Counted from the stretch's first letter, positions 12,104 through 24,400 are shown. The stretch: DNA of 64,000 nucleotides from Thinopyrum elongatum (GCA_011799875.1 CM022297.1:446201292-446265291); one strand, 5' to 3'. Notes: generated by a model not told the origin, from the letters alone. A program made the numbers and translations.

Positions 12104-13662
12104 GTACATATATATGCAGTAATTTGATCTTTTTTCTTTCCATCTAGTGCTAGTCTTTTTAGATTTTAACATGTTCTCCGGTACAAAATTTAGGAAGTTA
12201 CTTTTTTTATGAATATATGTAGGTTTCCTCGGTACTATTAGAAAATGCCATGATGAAAAAAGTAATATTGGTTTACTAGTGTTTTTTACATATTCGTAAA
12301 AAAAGTGTTTTTACATATTAATAGCAACAGTTAAAAAGTTTGATTTCAGACATTGTTAGGTTTTATCTGTTTTCGAATCAGTGTGTGGAGCCATATGTAT
12401 TATCTTTCTCGGGGTTCAATAATGGTAGCTCATCGAACTGGATGCAGAGCCAGCCATTACTTTATCAAAGCAACCCACTGATGCCTTCTGTCATGCCGGG
12501 ATGGGGAGGACCGGGCATTGGAAGCATCATCTATCGCCCTTGGAACGGTAACACCAAAAGCCGTAGGTTTAAGATTGATGCCAGTGATCCCCTTGTGGTG
12601 GATTGCGGATTGGTCATTCATAGAATGTGAGATCAAGAAGAACACCAGGGAGAAGCGTCTGGCTAAAATTGTGCACACAAACCCTAACAGGGTTAGAAGG
12701 TAAATATATATGAAGTAATTTGTTCTTTCTTCTTTCTATCTAGTGCTAGTCCTTTTAGATTTTAACACGTTCTCCGGTAGAAAACTTAGGAAGTTACTTT
12801 TTATGAATATATCTGGTTTCCATGGTACTATTAGAAAATTCCATCATGAAAAAAGTAATATTGGTTTACTTGTGTTTTTTACGTATTCCTAATAAAAAGT
12901 ATTTTTACATATTAATAGCAAAAGTTGAAAAGTTTGATTTCAGACATTGTTAGGTGTCACCTATTTCCGAATCAGTGCGTGGAGCCATATGACTTATTTT
13001 TCCCGTCCTTCAACAGCGGTAGCTCATCGAACTGGATGCAGAACCAGTCATTACTTTATCAAAGCATTCCACTGATGCCTTCTTTTGTGCCGGGATGGGG
13101 AGGACCGGGTGCCGGAAGCAGCAGCCATCGACCTTGGAATGGTAACACCAAAAGCTGCAGGTTTGAGAATGACGCCAATGATCCCCTTGTGGTGGATTGC
13201 GGATGGGTCATTCACAGAAAGTAACATCAAGAAGGTCACCAGGGAGAAGCGTCTCGCTGAGATTGTGCACACAAACCCTAAGAGGGTCAGAAGGTACATA
13301 TGCAGTAATTTGTTCTTTCTTCTTTCTATCTAGTGCTAGTCCTTTTAGATTTTAACACGTTCTCCGGTACAAAGCTTAGGAAGTTACGTTCTTAATAATT
13401 GTATGTAGGTTTCAAGGTACTATTAGAAAATTCCATGATGAAAAAGTAACATTGATTAACTTGTGTTTTTACATATTCCTAATAACAAGTGTTTTTTACA
13501 TATAAATAGCAACAATTGAAAAGATTGATTTCAGATATTGTTAGGTGTCATCTGTTTCCGAATAAGTACGTGGAGCCATATGTATTATCTTTCTCGTCCT
13601 TCAACAATGGTAGCTCATCGAACTGGATGCACACCCAGCCATAACTTTATCAATGCAACCCG

Positions 13663-13886
13663 ATGGTGCCTTCTGTCGTGCCGGGATGGGGAGCACCAGG
13701 TGCTGGAAGCAGCAGCCATCGCCCTTGGAACGGTAATACTAGAAGCCACGGGTTCGAGAATGACACCAGTGATCCCCTTGTGGTGGACTTTGCGGATGGG
13801 TCATTCAAAAAAAGCGAGATCAAGAAAATCACCGGGGAGAAGTGTCTGGCTGAGATTGTGCACACAAACCCTAAGAGGGTCAGAAG
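13663..13886 (+). pseudogene. bZIP exon remnant, array copy 12 (type C)
   Basis: Open to the donor at 13887. Substitutions give SFKKSEIKKITGEKCLAE in place of the array consensus, including loss of a basic residue. The proline/glycine-rich start (VPGWGAPGAG) is retained. Confidence 0.6.
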
Positions 13887-16646
13887 GTACATATATATGC
13901 ACTAATTTTTTCTTTATTCTTTCTATCTAGTGCTAGTCCTTTTAGATTTTAACATGTTCTCCGGTACAAAACTTAGGAAGTTACTCTTTTTATGAATATA
14001 TGTAGGTTTCCACTGTACTATTAGAAAATTCCATGATGAAAAAAGTAATATTGGTTTACTTGTATTTTTTACATATTCCTAATAAAAAGTGTTTTTTACA
14101 TATTAATAGAATAGTTAAAAAGTTTGATTTTAGACATTGTTAGGTTTCATCTGTTTCCGAATCAGTGTGTGGAGCCATATGTATTATCTTTCTCGGCCTT
14201 CAACAACGGTAGCTCATCGAACTGGATGCACAGCCAGCCATTACTTTATCAAAGCAACCCGCTGATGCCTCCTGTCATGCCAGGATGGGGAGGACCGGGC
14301 ATTGGAAGCAGCAGCCATCGCCTTTGGAACAGTAACACCAAAAGCCGCAGGTTTTAGAATGACGCCAGTGATCCCCTTGTGGCGGATTGCGGATGGGTCA
14401 TTCACAGAATGTGAGATCAAGAAGAACACCAGGGAGAAGCGTCTGGTTAAAATTGTGCACACAAACCCTAACAGGGTCAGAAGGTACATATATATGCAGT
14501 AATTTGTTCTTTCTTCTTTCTATCTAGTGCTAGTCCTTTTAGATTTTAATACGTTCTATGGTACAAATCTTAGGAAGTTACTTTTTATGAATATATGTAG
14601 GTTTCCATGGTACTATTAGAAAATTTCTTGATGAAAAAAATTAATATTGGTTTACTTGTGTTTTTTTACATATTCCTAATAAAAAGTATTTTTACATATT
14701 AATAGCAAAAGTCGAAAAGTTTGATTTCAAACATTATTAGGTGTCATCTGTTTCCGAATCAGTGCTTGGAGCCATATGTATTATTTTTCTCGTCCTTCAA
14801 CAGCGGTAGCTCATCGATCTGGATGCAGAACCAGCCATTACTTTGTCGAAGCAACCGCTAATGCCTTCTTTCATGCCGGGATGGGAAGGACTGGGTGCTG
14901 GAAGCAGCAGCCATCGCCCTTGGAACGGTAACACCAAAAGCCACAGGTTCAAGAATGACGCCAATGATCCCCTTCTGGTGGATTGCGGATGGGTCATTCG
15001 CAAAAAGCGAGATCAAGAAAATCACCAGGGAGAAGCGTCTGGATCAGATTGTGCACACAAACCCTAAGAGGGTCAGAAGGTACATATATATGCAGTAATT
15101 CGTTCTTTCTTCTTTCTATCTAGTGCTAGTCCTTTTAGATTTTAACATGTTCTTCGATACAAAACTTAGGAAGTTGCTTTTTTTATGAATATATGTAGGA
15201 TTCCACAGTACTATTAGAAAATTCCATGATGAAACAAGTAATACTGATTTACTTGTGTTTTTTTACATATTCCTAATATAAAGTGTTTTTTACATATTAA
15301 TAGCAAAAGTTAAAAAGTTTGATTTCAGACATTGTTAGGTTTCATCTGTTTCTGAATCAGTGCGTGGAGCCATATGTATTATCTTTCTCGGCCTTCAACA
15401 ATGGTAGCTCATCGAACTGGATGTAGAGCCAACCATTACTTTGTCAAAGCAACCCGCTGATGCCTTCTGTCATGCCGGGATGGGGAGAACCGGGCATTGG
15501 AAGCAGCAGCCATAGCCCTTGGAACGGTAACACCAAATGCCACAGGTTTTAGAATGATGCTAGTGATCCCCTTGTGGCGGATAGCGGATGGGTCATTCAC
15601 AGAATGTGAGATCATGAAGAGGACCAGGGAGAAGCGTCTGGCTAAAATTGTGCACACAAACCCTAATAGGGTCAGAAGGTACATATATATATGCAGTAAT
15701 TTGTTCTTTCTTCTTTCTATCTAGTGCTAGTCCTCTTAGATTTTAATACGTTCTCCGGTACAAAACTTAGGAAGTTACTTTTTATGAATATATGTAGGAT
15801 TCCATGGTATTATTAGAAAATTCCATGATGAAAAAAGTAATGTTGGTTTCTTGTGTTTTTTAGATATTCCTAATAAAAAGCATTTTTACATATTAATAGC
15901 AAAAGTTGAAAAGTTTGATTTCAGACATTGTTAGGTGTCATCTTTTTACGACTCAGTATATGGGGCCATATGTATTATTTTTCTCGGCCTTCAACAACGG
16001 TAGCTCATCGAACTATACGCAGAACCAACCATTACTTTATGAAAGCAACCCGCTAATGCCTTTTGTCGTGACAGGATGGGGAGGACCGGGTGCTGGAAGC
16101 AGCATCCATCGCCCTTGGAACGGTAACACCAAAAGCCGCAGGTTCGGGAATGGCGCCAATGATCCTGTTGTGGTGGATTGCGGACGGGTCATTCACAGAA
16201 AGTGAGATCAAGAAGATCACCAGGGAGAAGTGTTTGGCTAAGATGGTGCACACAAACCCTAAAAGGGTCAGAATGTACATATGCAGTAATTTGTTCTTTC
16301 TATCTATCTAGTGCTAGTCCTTTTAGATTTTAACACGTTCTCTGGTACAAAGCTTAGGAAGTTACGTTTTTAATGAATATATGTAGATTTCAATGGCACT
16401 ATTAGAAAATTCCATGATGAAAAAAGTAACATTGATTAACTTGTGTTTGTTACATATTCCTAATAAAAAGTGTTTTTCACATATTAATAGCGAAAGTTGA
16501 GAAGTTTGATTTCAAACATTGTTAGGTGTCATCTGTTTCCGAATCAGTACGTGGAGCCATTTGTATTATCTTTCTCGACCTTCAACAACGGTAGTTCATC
16601 GAACTGGATGTAGAGCCAACAATAACTTTATCAAAGCAACCCACTG

Positions 16647-16867
16647 ATGCCTTCTGTCGTGCCAGGATGGGGCGGACCGGGTGCTGGAAGCAGCATCCAT
16701 CGTGCTTGGAACGGTAACACCAGAAGCCGCAGGTTCGAGCATGACACCAGTGATCCCCTTGTGGTGGACTTTGCGGATGGGTCATTCACCGAAAGTGAGA
16801 TCAAGAAAATCACCAGGGAGAAGCGTCTGGCTGAGATTGTGCAGACAAACCCTAAGTGGTTCAGAAG
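16647..16867 (+). pseudogene. bZIP exon remnant, array copy 17 (type C)
   Basis: Open to the donor at 16868. The conserved pre-basic motif is altered to TNPKWFRR, so the equivalent bZIP residue R is lost. Last complete unit before the solo LTR interrupts copy 18. Confidence 0.6.
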
Positions 16868-17213
16868 GTATATATATATGCAGTAATTTGTTCTTTCTTC
16901 TTTCTATCTAGTGCTAGTCCTTTTAGATTTTAACATGTTCTACGGTACAAAACATAGGAAGTTACTTTTTTATGAATATATGTAGGTTTCCACGGTACTA
17001 TTAGAAAATTTCATGATGAAAAAAGTAACATTGATTTACTTGTGTTTTTTACATATTCCTATAAAAAGTGTTTTTACATATGAATAGAGAAAGTTTAAAA
17101 GTTTGATTTCAGACATTGTTAGGTTTCATCTGTTTCCGAATCAGTACGCGGAGTCATATGTATTATCTTTCTCGGCCTTCAACAACGATAGCTCATCAAA
17201 CTGGATGCAGAGC

Positions 17214-20200
17214 TGTAACACCCCCAGTGGTTAGCTACAGTAATCACTTTTGATAATGGCAAGTCAGCATGATTAACAGTGCCAAATCATCATTTGCATC
17301 ATATTGCATTTAAACTCCTAATTCAAACTTCACATTAAATTAAAGTGGAAGATAAAAGTTGTTCAACATAGAAACTAAAATGTTCAATAAATAACAAATA
17401 TTCCAGAGACTATTCTAAAATTGAAACCAACATCATTGGAGTTGGGTAAGTGACTCAATCATCCTCAAACAGTGGCTGAAAATAATATTTAATAACCTTT
17501 TAATTAGTCTAAAATAAATATGGAATTATGTTTTGCCCAAACTAGTTTTTGGTGTTAGGGTATAATGCATTGCTAATTATGGACTAGGTCACACTTTTTA
17601 CAAAATTCATTTAGAGCCCAAACATTTACAAAACAGAAAATAAGAAAATAAAATAAAAAGAAAAGCAGAATTGAAAAAGGGGAGAGAGAGTGGGTGGTGC
17701 CCCTTATGTTGCGCCGGCCCGGCCCATTAGCTCTCCCTCGCTCATCCCCTCCCCTGTAGCGACCCCGACGGTCTCTACAGGGCGGCGCCCCGCCGTCTCC
17801 GTCGAACCCTGTCGCCAGGGGTATAAAGTCGGCCACTGCGGCCTCCCTCTCGACCTCCCCCAAACCCTAGGCACTCCTCCCTCCGCCCCAGATCCACCGC
17901 CACACCCCTCTGCTTCGCTTGCGGATGCGACCGTGGCCTCGCCGCCGGCATAGGCGTGGCCACCGCCCCCGTTTCGCCCCCTCGTGTTATCCGGCGAGTT
18001 CCGCGACGTCGACTGCATCGACCTGCAGCATCGATTCACGCCGGGAAGCCCTCCTCCGCCGCACCTGCTTCGTCCCCTACCTCGGATCGCTGCCGCCGTT
18101 CCCCTCCGACTCCGGCTGCTTCACGCCTTCCCCGAGCCCACGCTAACGGCTACGCCCCACTGTGAGGTCCTCCTTCCTCCCCTGCCTCTCTGCGCGCTTG
18201 CTTGACCGCCGTAGGGTAGCTCGCCGCATTGCCGTGCTCGGCCCTCCGCCGCACCTCATCGTCCGGCCATCTCCGTTGCCCATTTGGCCTCGCTTTGGTT
18301 CGGTTCGTCGCCGCTGCGTCCGCTCGTTCAAATGGCATAGTTCCCGCGCGCAAAACCCCCCCTCACCTCGCCATTTCCCATCGCTCATCGGAGCTTGCTC
18401 CGCCTCGCTCGTCGCCGGCCCCTCTCCGGCCACTTTCCGGCCACGTCACCACCACCAATGGATGCGCGGTCCTCGTGGCTTTCCAACGGTGTCAGCCACG
18501 GCCCCGGAGACACACCACAGCCGAATCCCGGCGCTCTCTGGCGTTCGGCCGCCGTTTTGGGCGCTCGCCGGGGTGCTCCGGTGGCCCTGCCGACATGGCA
18601 CAGGTGGGCCACCATCCCTGGGCCCTCCCCTGGCCCTATGACATGTGGGCCCGTGGGGACACTGTTGACCGTTGACTCGGTCAACTAGTCTGACTAGTGG
18701 GCCCCACAGCCCTGTTTAATTAACTGCTAATTAATGGATTAGATTAATTAATTTTTTAACTAAATGTCACCATGACAGGTGGGTCCCCCCTGATTAGTTT
18801 AGTTTAAGCTTAAAATTAAACTCTGATTAACACTGTGTCAATGACATGTGGGTCCCCCACGTCAGGTTGACCCAGTCAACGCCCTGTTGACTGCTGACGT
18901 CATGCTGATGATGTGAGCATACACTGTTTTGGATAATTCGAATTTAAATAATTAAATAAATTCCAGAAAATCAATAAAACTTTAAAAATTAATATAAAAT
19001 AAACCGTAACTCGGATTAAAATACTTTGTACATGAAAGTTGCTCAGAACGACGAGACGAATCCGAATACGTAGCCCGTTCGTCTGTCACACGTCCCTAAC
19101 TACCCGAACATGGAACTGTTCCCCTCCGGTCATCTGTCTGACAAATGTCCGGAACCGGGAAAACATTCCCGGATGGATTCCCCCTTCCTCGGTAACGTGC
19201 AACCATACGTTAGGACACACCCGACACTGCATATTATCATGTCGTACATTGTGTTGCTCCTGTTTGCTGTGAATTTATACTGTTCCCTCCCCCCCTCTTC
19301 TCTCTCATTAGATCCCGACGCAGTTCCCGGTACCGACGCAACTCAGGAGCCCGACGCCACCGTTGACGACCTTGCCCTTGCCGCCGAGCAACCAGGCAAG
19401 CCCCCCCTTTGATCATCCCGATATCGCCCATTCTATTTTCTCATGCTTGCATTAGAATTGCTGCTGCTGCTGCTTTACCTATTCTGATGTATAGCCTGTT
19501 TATTGTAACCTGCTGTTGATAATTACCTGCATATCCTAAACTGCTTAGTATAGGCTGGGTAGAGACCTATCAGTGACCCCCACTTTTCCCGACTGCCCCG
19601 CTGGATTATCAGAAGACCCGATCAATGGGATTGAAGATTAGGCCCCGGCACCGCACATCACCCCCCCTTAGTTGTAACGACACTGCAGCGTTACTGTCAA
19701 GTGCCGAGGGTGAAACCTCTTGTAGCACTTCTGATGTTAACTCTGTAGAGAAGCTGTTCGGTCGTGGTCATCGAGGGTGATTCCTCCTTCACCGCTTCCG
19801 ATAACGACGCCGTCGTACAACACCACAAGTGTGAACCCAGCGAGGGTGATTCCTTCGAGTTCACCTTGATGGATACATCGAGTGGGAATTCAACGAGGGT
19901 GATACCTCGGATTCTCCTGATATTATGGACACACGGATACTTGGACCTTACACTCTTACTTGGATAGGCGGGTCGACCCTGAGGGGTACCCGCGTGCGCC
20001 TAAGTGGCGAGTGTTGTGAAGACGGGTTGCCTGTATGGTGCCCGAGTGATGAATACGAGGCGTGGTCGGGCATTCTTGGCCCTTGCCGCAAGTCCTCGAG
20101 ACGGGGCGATGGGGTCACATCTTTCGTGAGTCTCTGCTCATTACCGCAAGCCCCTAGTCCACTAACAATTTGGATATCTGATCCGAGAGGGCCTCTGGCC

Positions 20201-21398
20201 TGATAGCACTAACCATCACGTGGCATAGTATGGGCGTTCTGCATCGTAGCATCAGCCGGTAGCTCTGTCAGACGTCTAGTTCAGCCTGGCGGCCGGGCTG
20301 GGCCGGCACCATCCTGAGGGGTGGAGCCTGGTTCGCCCGGCACGCAACGACCCGGAGGGCGAGGGGCGATGGCCAAGACCCCCTTGCACTTAGGATGTAG
20401 ACCGACGGGGACCTCTCTACTGAGCTCTAGGTAGGCTTGCGGTGTGTCGTTTGGCCGAGGCCGGGCATGACCCAGGAAAGTGTGACCGGCCGGAGTTAAG
20501 CGAGCGTGGTGGGTAAGTTGGTGCACCCCTGCAGGGAAGAAAACTTCTATCGATAGCCGGTCCTACGGTAAAGGACACTCGAAGTTGTATCCCGATCGAC
20601 ACAACTAGACCTTGAGATGATACCTGGATATATGGCTCTGGGATTGCTTCTCGCAGGGAGTCGAGAAGGGATCTCCGGACGAGGTTGATGACTATATGGC
20701 TCTGGGATTGCTTTCTCGCAGGGAGTCGAGAAAGGATCTCTGGGTGAGATTGATACATTACTACTACTTTATATGGTACTAATCTACACTCTTCTAATGC
20801 TGCAAGACCTCTGAAGATGCTAGTCTTCGATAGGACTAGGCCTCCTCTCTATTCTGGCATTTCTGCAGCCCAGTCCACATATACAGCCTTCCTTTGATAA
20901 TGTTGCATATGTAGTGTAGATCCTTGCTTGCTGAGTACTTCGGATGAGTACTCACGGTTGCTTTGCTTTCTTTTTCCCCCATATTCATTTGATGCGACCA
21001 GATGACGGAGCCCCGGATACAGTTGCCCCCGCCGACGATCGCTACTACTACCCCGAGGGTGGATACTACTACGAGTTGACTGACGACCAGGAGTAGGATC
21101 GGAGGGTCCCAGGCAGGAGGCCTACGCCTTTCGATCGTAGTGTTTTATTTTGCCCTGCCTTTCTAAAGGCCTTTCTATGCTTTCTTTTATATCTGTACTC
21201 AGATATCTGATGCTTCCGCTGACGCTTGTATGCGAGCTGATGTATTCGAGCCCTCGAGGCCCCTGGCTTGTAATATAAAGCTTGTATGACTTTATTTATG
21301 TTTTAGAGTTGTGTTGTGATATCTTCCCGTGAGTCCTTAGGCTTGATCATGTGCATTTGCGTTTATGATTAGTGCACGATTGAGCCGGGGGCGTCACA
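17214..21398 (+). mobile_element. Solo LTR of a Tekay-like Gypsy element
   Basis: A 4185-bp LTR beginning TGTAACACCCCCAGTGG and ending GGGGGCGTCACA, with no internal region. It is flanked by a perfect 5-bp target duplication AGAGC (17209-17213 and 21399-21403) and splits array copy 18 cleanly. It is clearly related to, but visibly more diverged than, the two LTRs of the complete element at 31629-44917. It contains the same GC-rich segment (about 17700-18690), the same 64-bp direct duplication (TATGGCTCTGGGATTGCTT at 20631 and 20695) and the same Tyr-rich coding-like tail ending in a TAG at 21094. Solo LTRs arise by recombination between the two LTRs of an element. Confidence 0.95.
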
Positions 21399-21403
21399 AG
21401 AGC

Positions 21404-23151
21404 CAGCCATTACTTTATCAAAGAAACCCGCTGATGCCTTCTCTCATGCCGGGATGGGGAGGACGGGGCACTGGAAGCAGCAGCCATCGCCCTTGGAACG
21501 GTAACACCCAAAGCCATAAGTTTTCGGATGACGCCAGTGATCCCCTTGTGGCGGATTGCGGATGGGTCATTCACAGCATGTGAGATCAAGAAGAACATAG
21601 GGAGAAGCGTCTGGCTAAAATTGTGCCCACAAACCCTAACAGGGTCAGAAGGTACATATATATGCAGTAATTTGTTCTTTCTTCTTTCTATCTAGTGCTT
21701 GTCCTTTTAGATTTTAACACGTCCTCCGGTACAAAACTTAGGAAGTTACTTTTTTATGAATATATGTAGGTTTCCATGGTACTATTAGAAAATTCCATGA
21801 TGTAAAAAGTAATATTGATTTACTTGTGTTTTTTTACATATTCCTAATAAAAAGTATTTTTACATATTAATTGCAAAAGTTGAAAATTTGATTTCAGACA
21901 TTGTTAGGTGTCATCTGTTTCTGAATCAGTACGTGGAGCCATAAGTATTATTTTTCTTGGCCTTCAACAGTGGTAGCTCATGGAACTGTGTGCAGAACCA
22001 GCCATTACTTTATCAAGGCAACCCACTGATGCCTTCAGTCGTGCCGAGATGGGGAGGACCGGGCGCTGGAAGTAGCAGCCATCGCCCTTGGAACGGTAAC
22101 ACCAAAAGCCACAGGTTCGAGAATGACGCCAATGATCCCCTTGTGGTGGATTGCGGATAGGTCATTCACAGAAAGTGAGATCAAGAAGATCACCAGGGAG
22201 AAGCGTCTCGCTAAAATTGTGCAGATAAACCCTAAGAGGGTCAGAAGGTACATATATATGCAGTAATTTGTTCTTTCTTCTTTCTATCTAGTGCTAGTCC
22301 TTTTAGATTTTAACACGTTCTCCTCTACGAAGCTTAGGAAGTTACTTTTTTAATGAATATATGTAGGTTTCCATGGTACTATTAGAAAATTCCATGATGA
22401 AAACAGTAATTTTGATTAACTTGTGTTTTTTACATATTCCTAATAAAAAATGTTTTTTTTACATATTAATAGCAAAAGTTGAAAAGTTTGATTCCAGACA
22501 TTGTTAGGTTTCATCTATTTCCGAATGGAGCCATATGTATTATCTTTCTCGGCCTTCAACAACCGTACTCATCGAACTGGATGCAGAGCTAGCCATTACT
22601 TTATCAAAGCAACCCACTGATGCCTTCTGTCGTGCCAGGATGGGGAGGACCGGGTGCTAGAAGTAGCATTCATCGCCCTTGGAAGGGTAGCACCAGAAGT
22701 CGCAAGTTCGAGAATGACACCAGTGATTCCCTTGTGGTGGACTTTGCGGATGGGTCATTCACAGAAAGTGAGATCAAGAAAATCACCAGGGAGAAGCGTC
22801 TGGCTGAGATTGTGCACACAAACCCTAAGAGGGTCAGAAGGTACATATATATGCAGTAATTTGTTCTTTCTTCTTTCTATCTAGTGCTAGTGCTTTTAGA
22901 TTTTAACACGTTCTCTGGTACAAAACTTAGGAAGTTACCTTTTTTATGAATATATGTAGGTTTCCACGGTACTATTAGAAAATTCCATGATGAAGAAAGT
23001 AATATTGATTTACTTGTGTTTTTTTCTTATTCGTAATAAAAAAGTGTTTTTACATATTAATAGCAAAAGGTAAAAAAGGTTTGATTTCTGACATTGTTAG
23101 GTGTCATTTGTTTCCGAATCAGTCCGTGGAACCATATGTATTATCTTTCTC
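21404..23151 (+). repeat. bZIP-exon tandem array, right block (rest of copy 18, copies 19-20)
   Basis: Continuation of the array after the solo LTR, with units starting at 21959 and 22551. Copy 18 is type A, 19 type B and 20 type C, keeping the A-B-C order across the insertion. At 23151 the last unit does not restart the repeat but continues into CAGCTAGTTATTTTCCC, the natural continuation of the intron seen in the single-copy relatives at ~27515 and ~25215. Confidence 0.95.
22620..22840 (+). pseudogene. bZIP exon remnant, array copy 20 (type C)
   Basis: Open from MPSVVPGWGGPGARSS to the donor at 22841 with an unaltered FADGSFTESEIKKITREK stretch. A TAG upstream (AGCTAG) ends the longer exon frame. 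It is the last array unit and the only one followed by further intron. Confidence 0.6.
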
Positions 23152-23344
23152 AGCTAGTTATTTTCCCTTGTTGCAAACTTCTGTTCCATCTAATTTGTAG
23201 CCATATATCAACATGGCTGGATTTGAGTTTAGTAGGTTTTTCAATCGTTAGTGCATTATGATTCTTTTTGCTATGGATATTGGTATGTGTGATAATATGA
23301 AGGTCGAACAAAGTGACACATGACATACCATGGAGTAGAAGATA

Positions 23345-23603
23345 CTCCCTCCATTCCTAAATATATGGTGTATAGTTTTGGCACGGAAATTAAAGAACGC
23401 ACGTGGAGGAAAAATTTCACAAGTTTTGGGCGAGATTCCACCTGACTAATTGACATGAGAAAATAGAGGAGCTTGCCTGATATAAGGAAATGTAATCAAA
23501 TCCCTAAAAAAAAATATCCAAACGAGTGGTGCAACGCAATACACCTTATATTTCAGATTTTTTCTCAAAAATCTATACACCTTATATCAAGGAACGGAGG
23601 GAG
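23345..23603. mobile_element. Stowaway/Mariner-type MITE
   Basis: A 259-bp element with terminal inverted repeats CTCCCTCCATTCC and (right end, inverted) CTCCCTCCGTTCC, extending on into a near-matching AAGGTGTATAG segment. It is flanked by TA dinucleotides (23343-23344 and 23604-23605), the target duplication of Tc1/Mariner elements. No transposase is encoded. The CTCCCTCC terminus is common in Triticeae Stowaway elements. Confidence 0.9.
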
Positions 23604-23605
23604 TA

Positions 23606-23935
23606 TATACTTAGTTATTGTAATGTTCAGTTTCCGATATATATTACCATGTTTGGCGTCATTGGGTGTCTCCCTCAAAATAATTATTTTGTCTTTTTTG
23701 TTCTCTAAGAACTTAGCCAAAAAATATATCTCGTCATTGTGTCGTACTGAAATTTTTAACATCTTATGGTGTTTCAAATTTGGATTTGCCCCAAAATTTA
23801 ATTCATAATATACGTGAAGAAGTTTGCCGAACATCATGTAGACCAGTAGACAATCATGAGTTGCATTTTGGGCAACAACAATAAAATACTATTATTTTTT
23901 GATGCACTTTTTTTGCGGATGATATTGCGCCCTCT
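23606..23935. other. AT-rich stretch, no gene seen
   Basis: Low-complexity AT-rich DNA between the MITE and the RNase H fragment. Short open frames here have no recognisable protein pattern. Confidence 0.4.
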
Positions 23936-23936
23936 A

Positions 23937-24400
23937 AATGTCTAATGTTTCCATGAAGTGAATAATCAAGTTCACGCTACACCAAAAAAGAGTAATACAA
24001 GACATGCGATCACCTTCTAAAAAGTCTTTAATTTCATGCACCAAGTATGCATATCTAGATTGATCCATGGACTTGTCGTTAATGAGATTCACCGCCTTCA
24101 GACTATCATATTCAATCAATTGGTAAAATACTCCATTGTTTAGCCAGTGTAGTGCCTTCCATACATGTCGAGAGGTCCGCTTTAAGCGCATCATGCATGT
24201 CACGTCAAAAGTCGACGACGAGATGTGAATTGAATATGACTCTACTCAAGTCATCACGCAGGACCATGCTAATGCAAGCCATTCTATCAGTTGCCAAGGA
24301 TGAACCACCAACATTCAATCTTACCCACCCGACTCCGGAGGGGTCCACACTTCCTTCGCACAATCAGCCGAACTTCTACCGAGGCTGTCCCTCAGTGCAA
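23937..24400 (-). pseudogene. RNase H-like domain fragment
   Basis: On the minus strand two frames together show a plant RNase H-like (RVT_3-type) pattern: a WTPPESG...VRLNVGGS start (usual form W-P-P-G-K-N-D-G-S), then MACISMVLRDD, and after a frameshift and stop EYDSLKAVNLINDKS and YLVHEIKDFL. The first catalytic aspartate appears as glycine. Such domains occur at the end of plant LINEs and in reverse-transcriptase-related proteins. The fragment is decayed, with no adjacent reverse transcriptase visible. Confidence 0.6.

Larger units (their letters stand above)
7212..17213 (+). repeat. bZIP-exon tandem array, left block (copies 1-17 and start of 18)
   Basis: Units of 591-599 bp (one of 559) start at 7684, 8278, 8877, 9436, 10030, 10629, 11225, 11819, 12411, 13005, 13596, 14195, 14792, 15390, 15986, 16577 and 17174; copy 1 is cut by the Gypsy LTR. 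Each unit holds a piece of exon ending in GTCAGAAG, a splice donor (GTACATAT), then ~370 bp of intron. The exon codes for the region just before the basic domain of a group-I-like bZIP factor (ESEIKKITREKRLAEI, then TNPKRVR). Three sub-types alternate: A (4,7,10,13,15,18), B (5,8,11,16,19) and C (3,6,9,12,17,20); copy 14 starts as B and ends as C, and copies 1-2 are mixed. Copy 18 is split by a solo LTR. Confidence 0.95.

Noticed and set aside
18162..18688. Overlapping GC-rich open frames of 95-160 codons inside the solo Tekay LTR
   Set aside because: Frames are open on both strands because of base composition; proteins are Pro/Arg/Ser-rich with no domain, and the frames are not kept in the other two LTRs.
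23473..23837. Small frames over and beside the Stowaway MITE
   Set aside because: They lie in MITE or AT-rich sequence and have no protein similarity that I can recognise.
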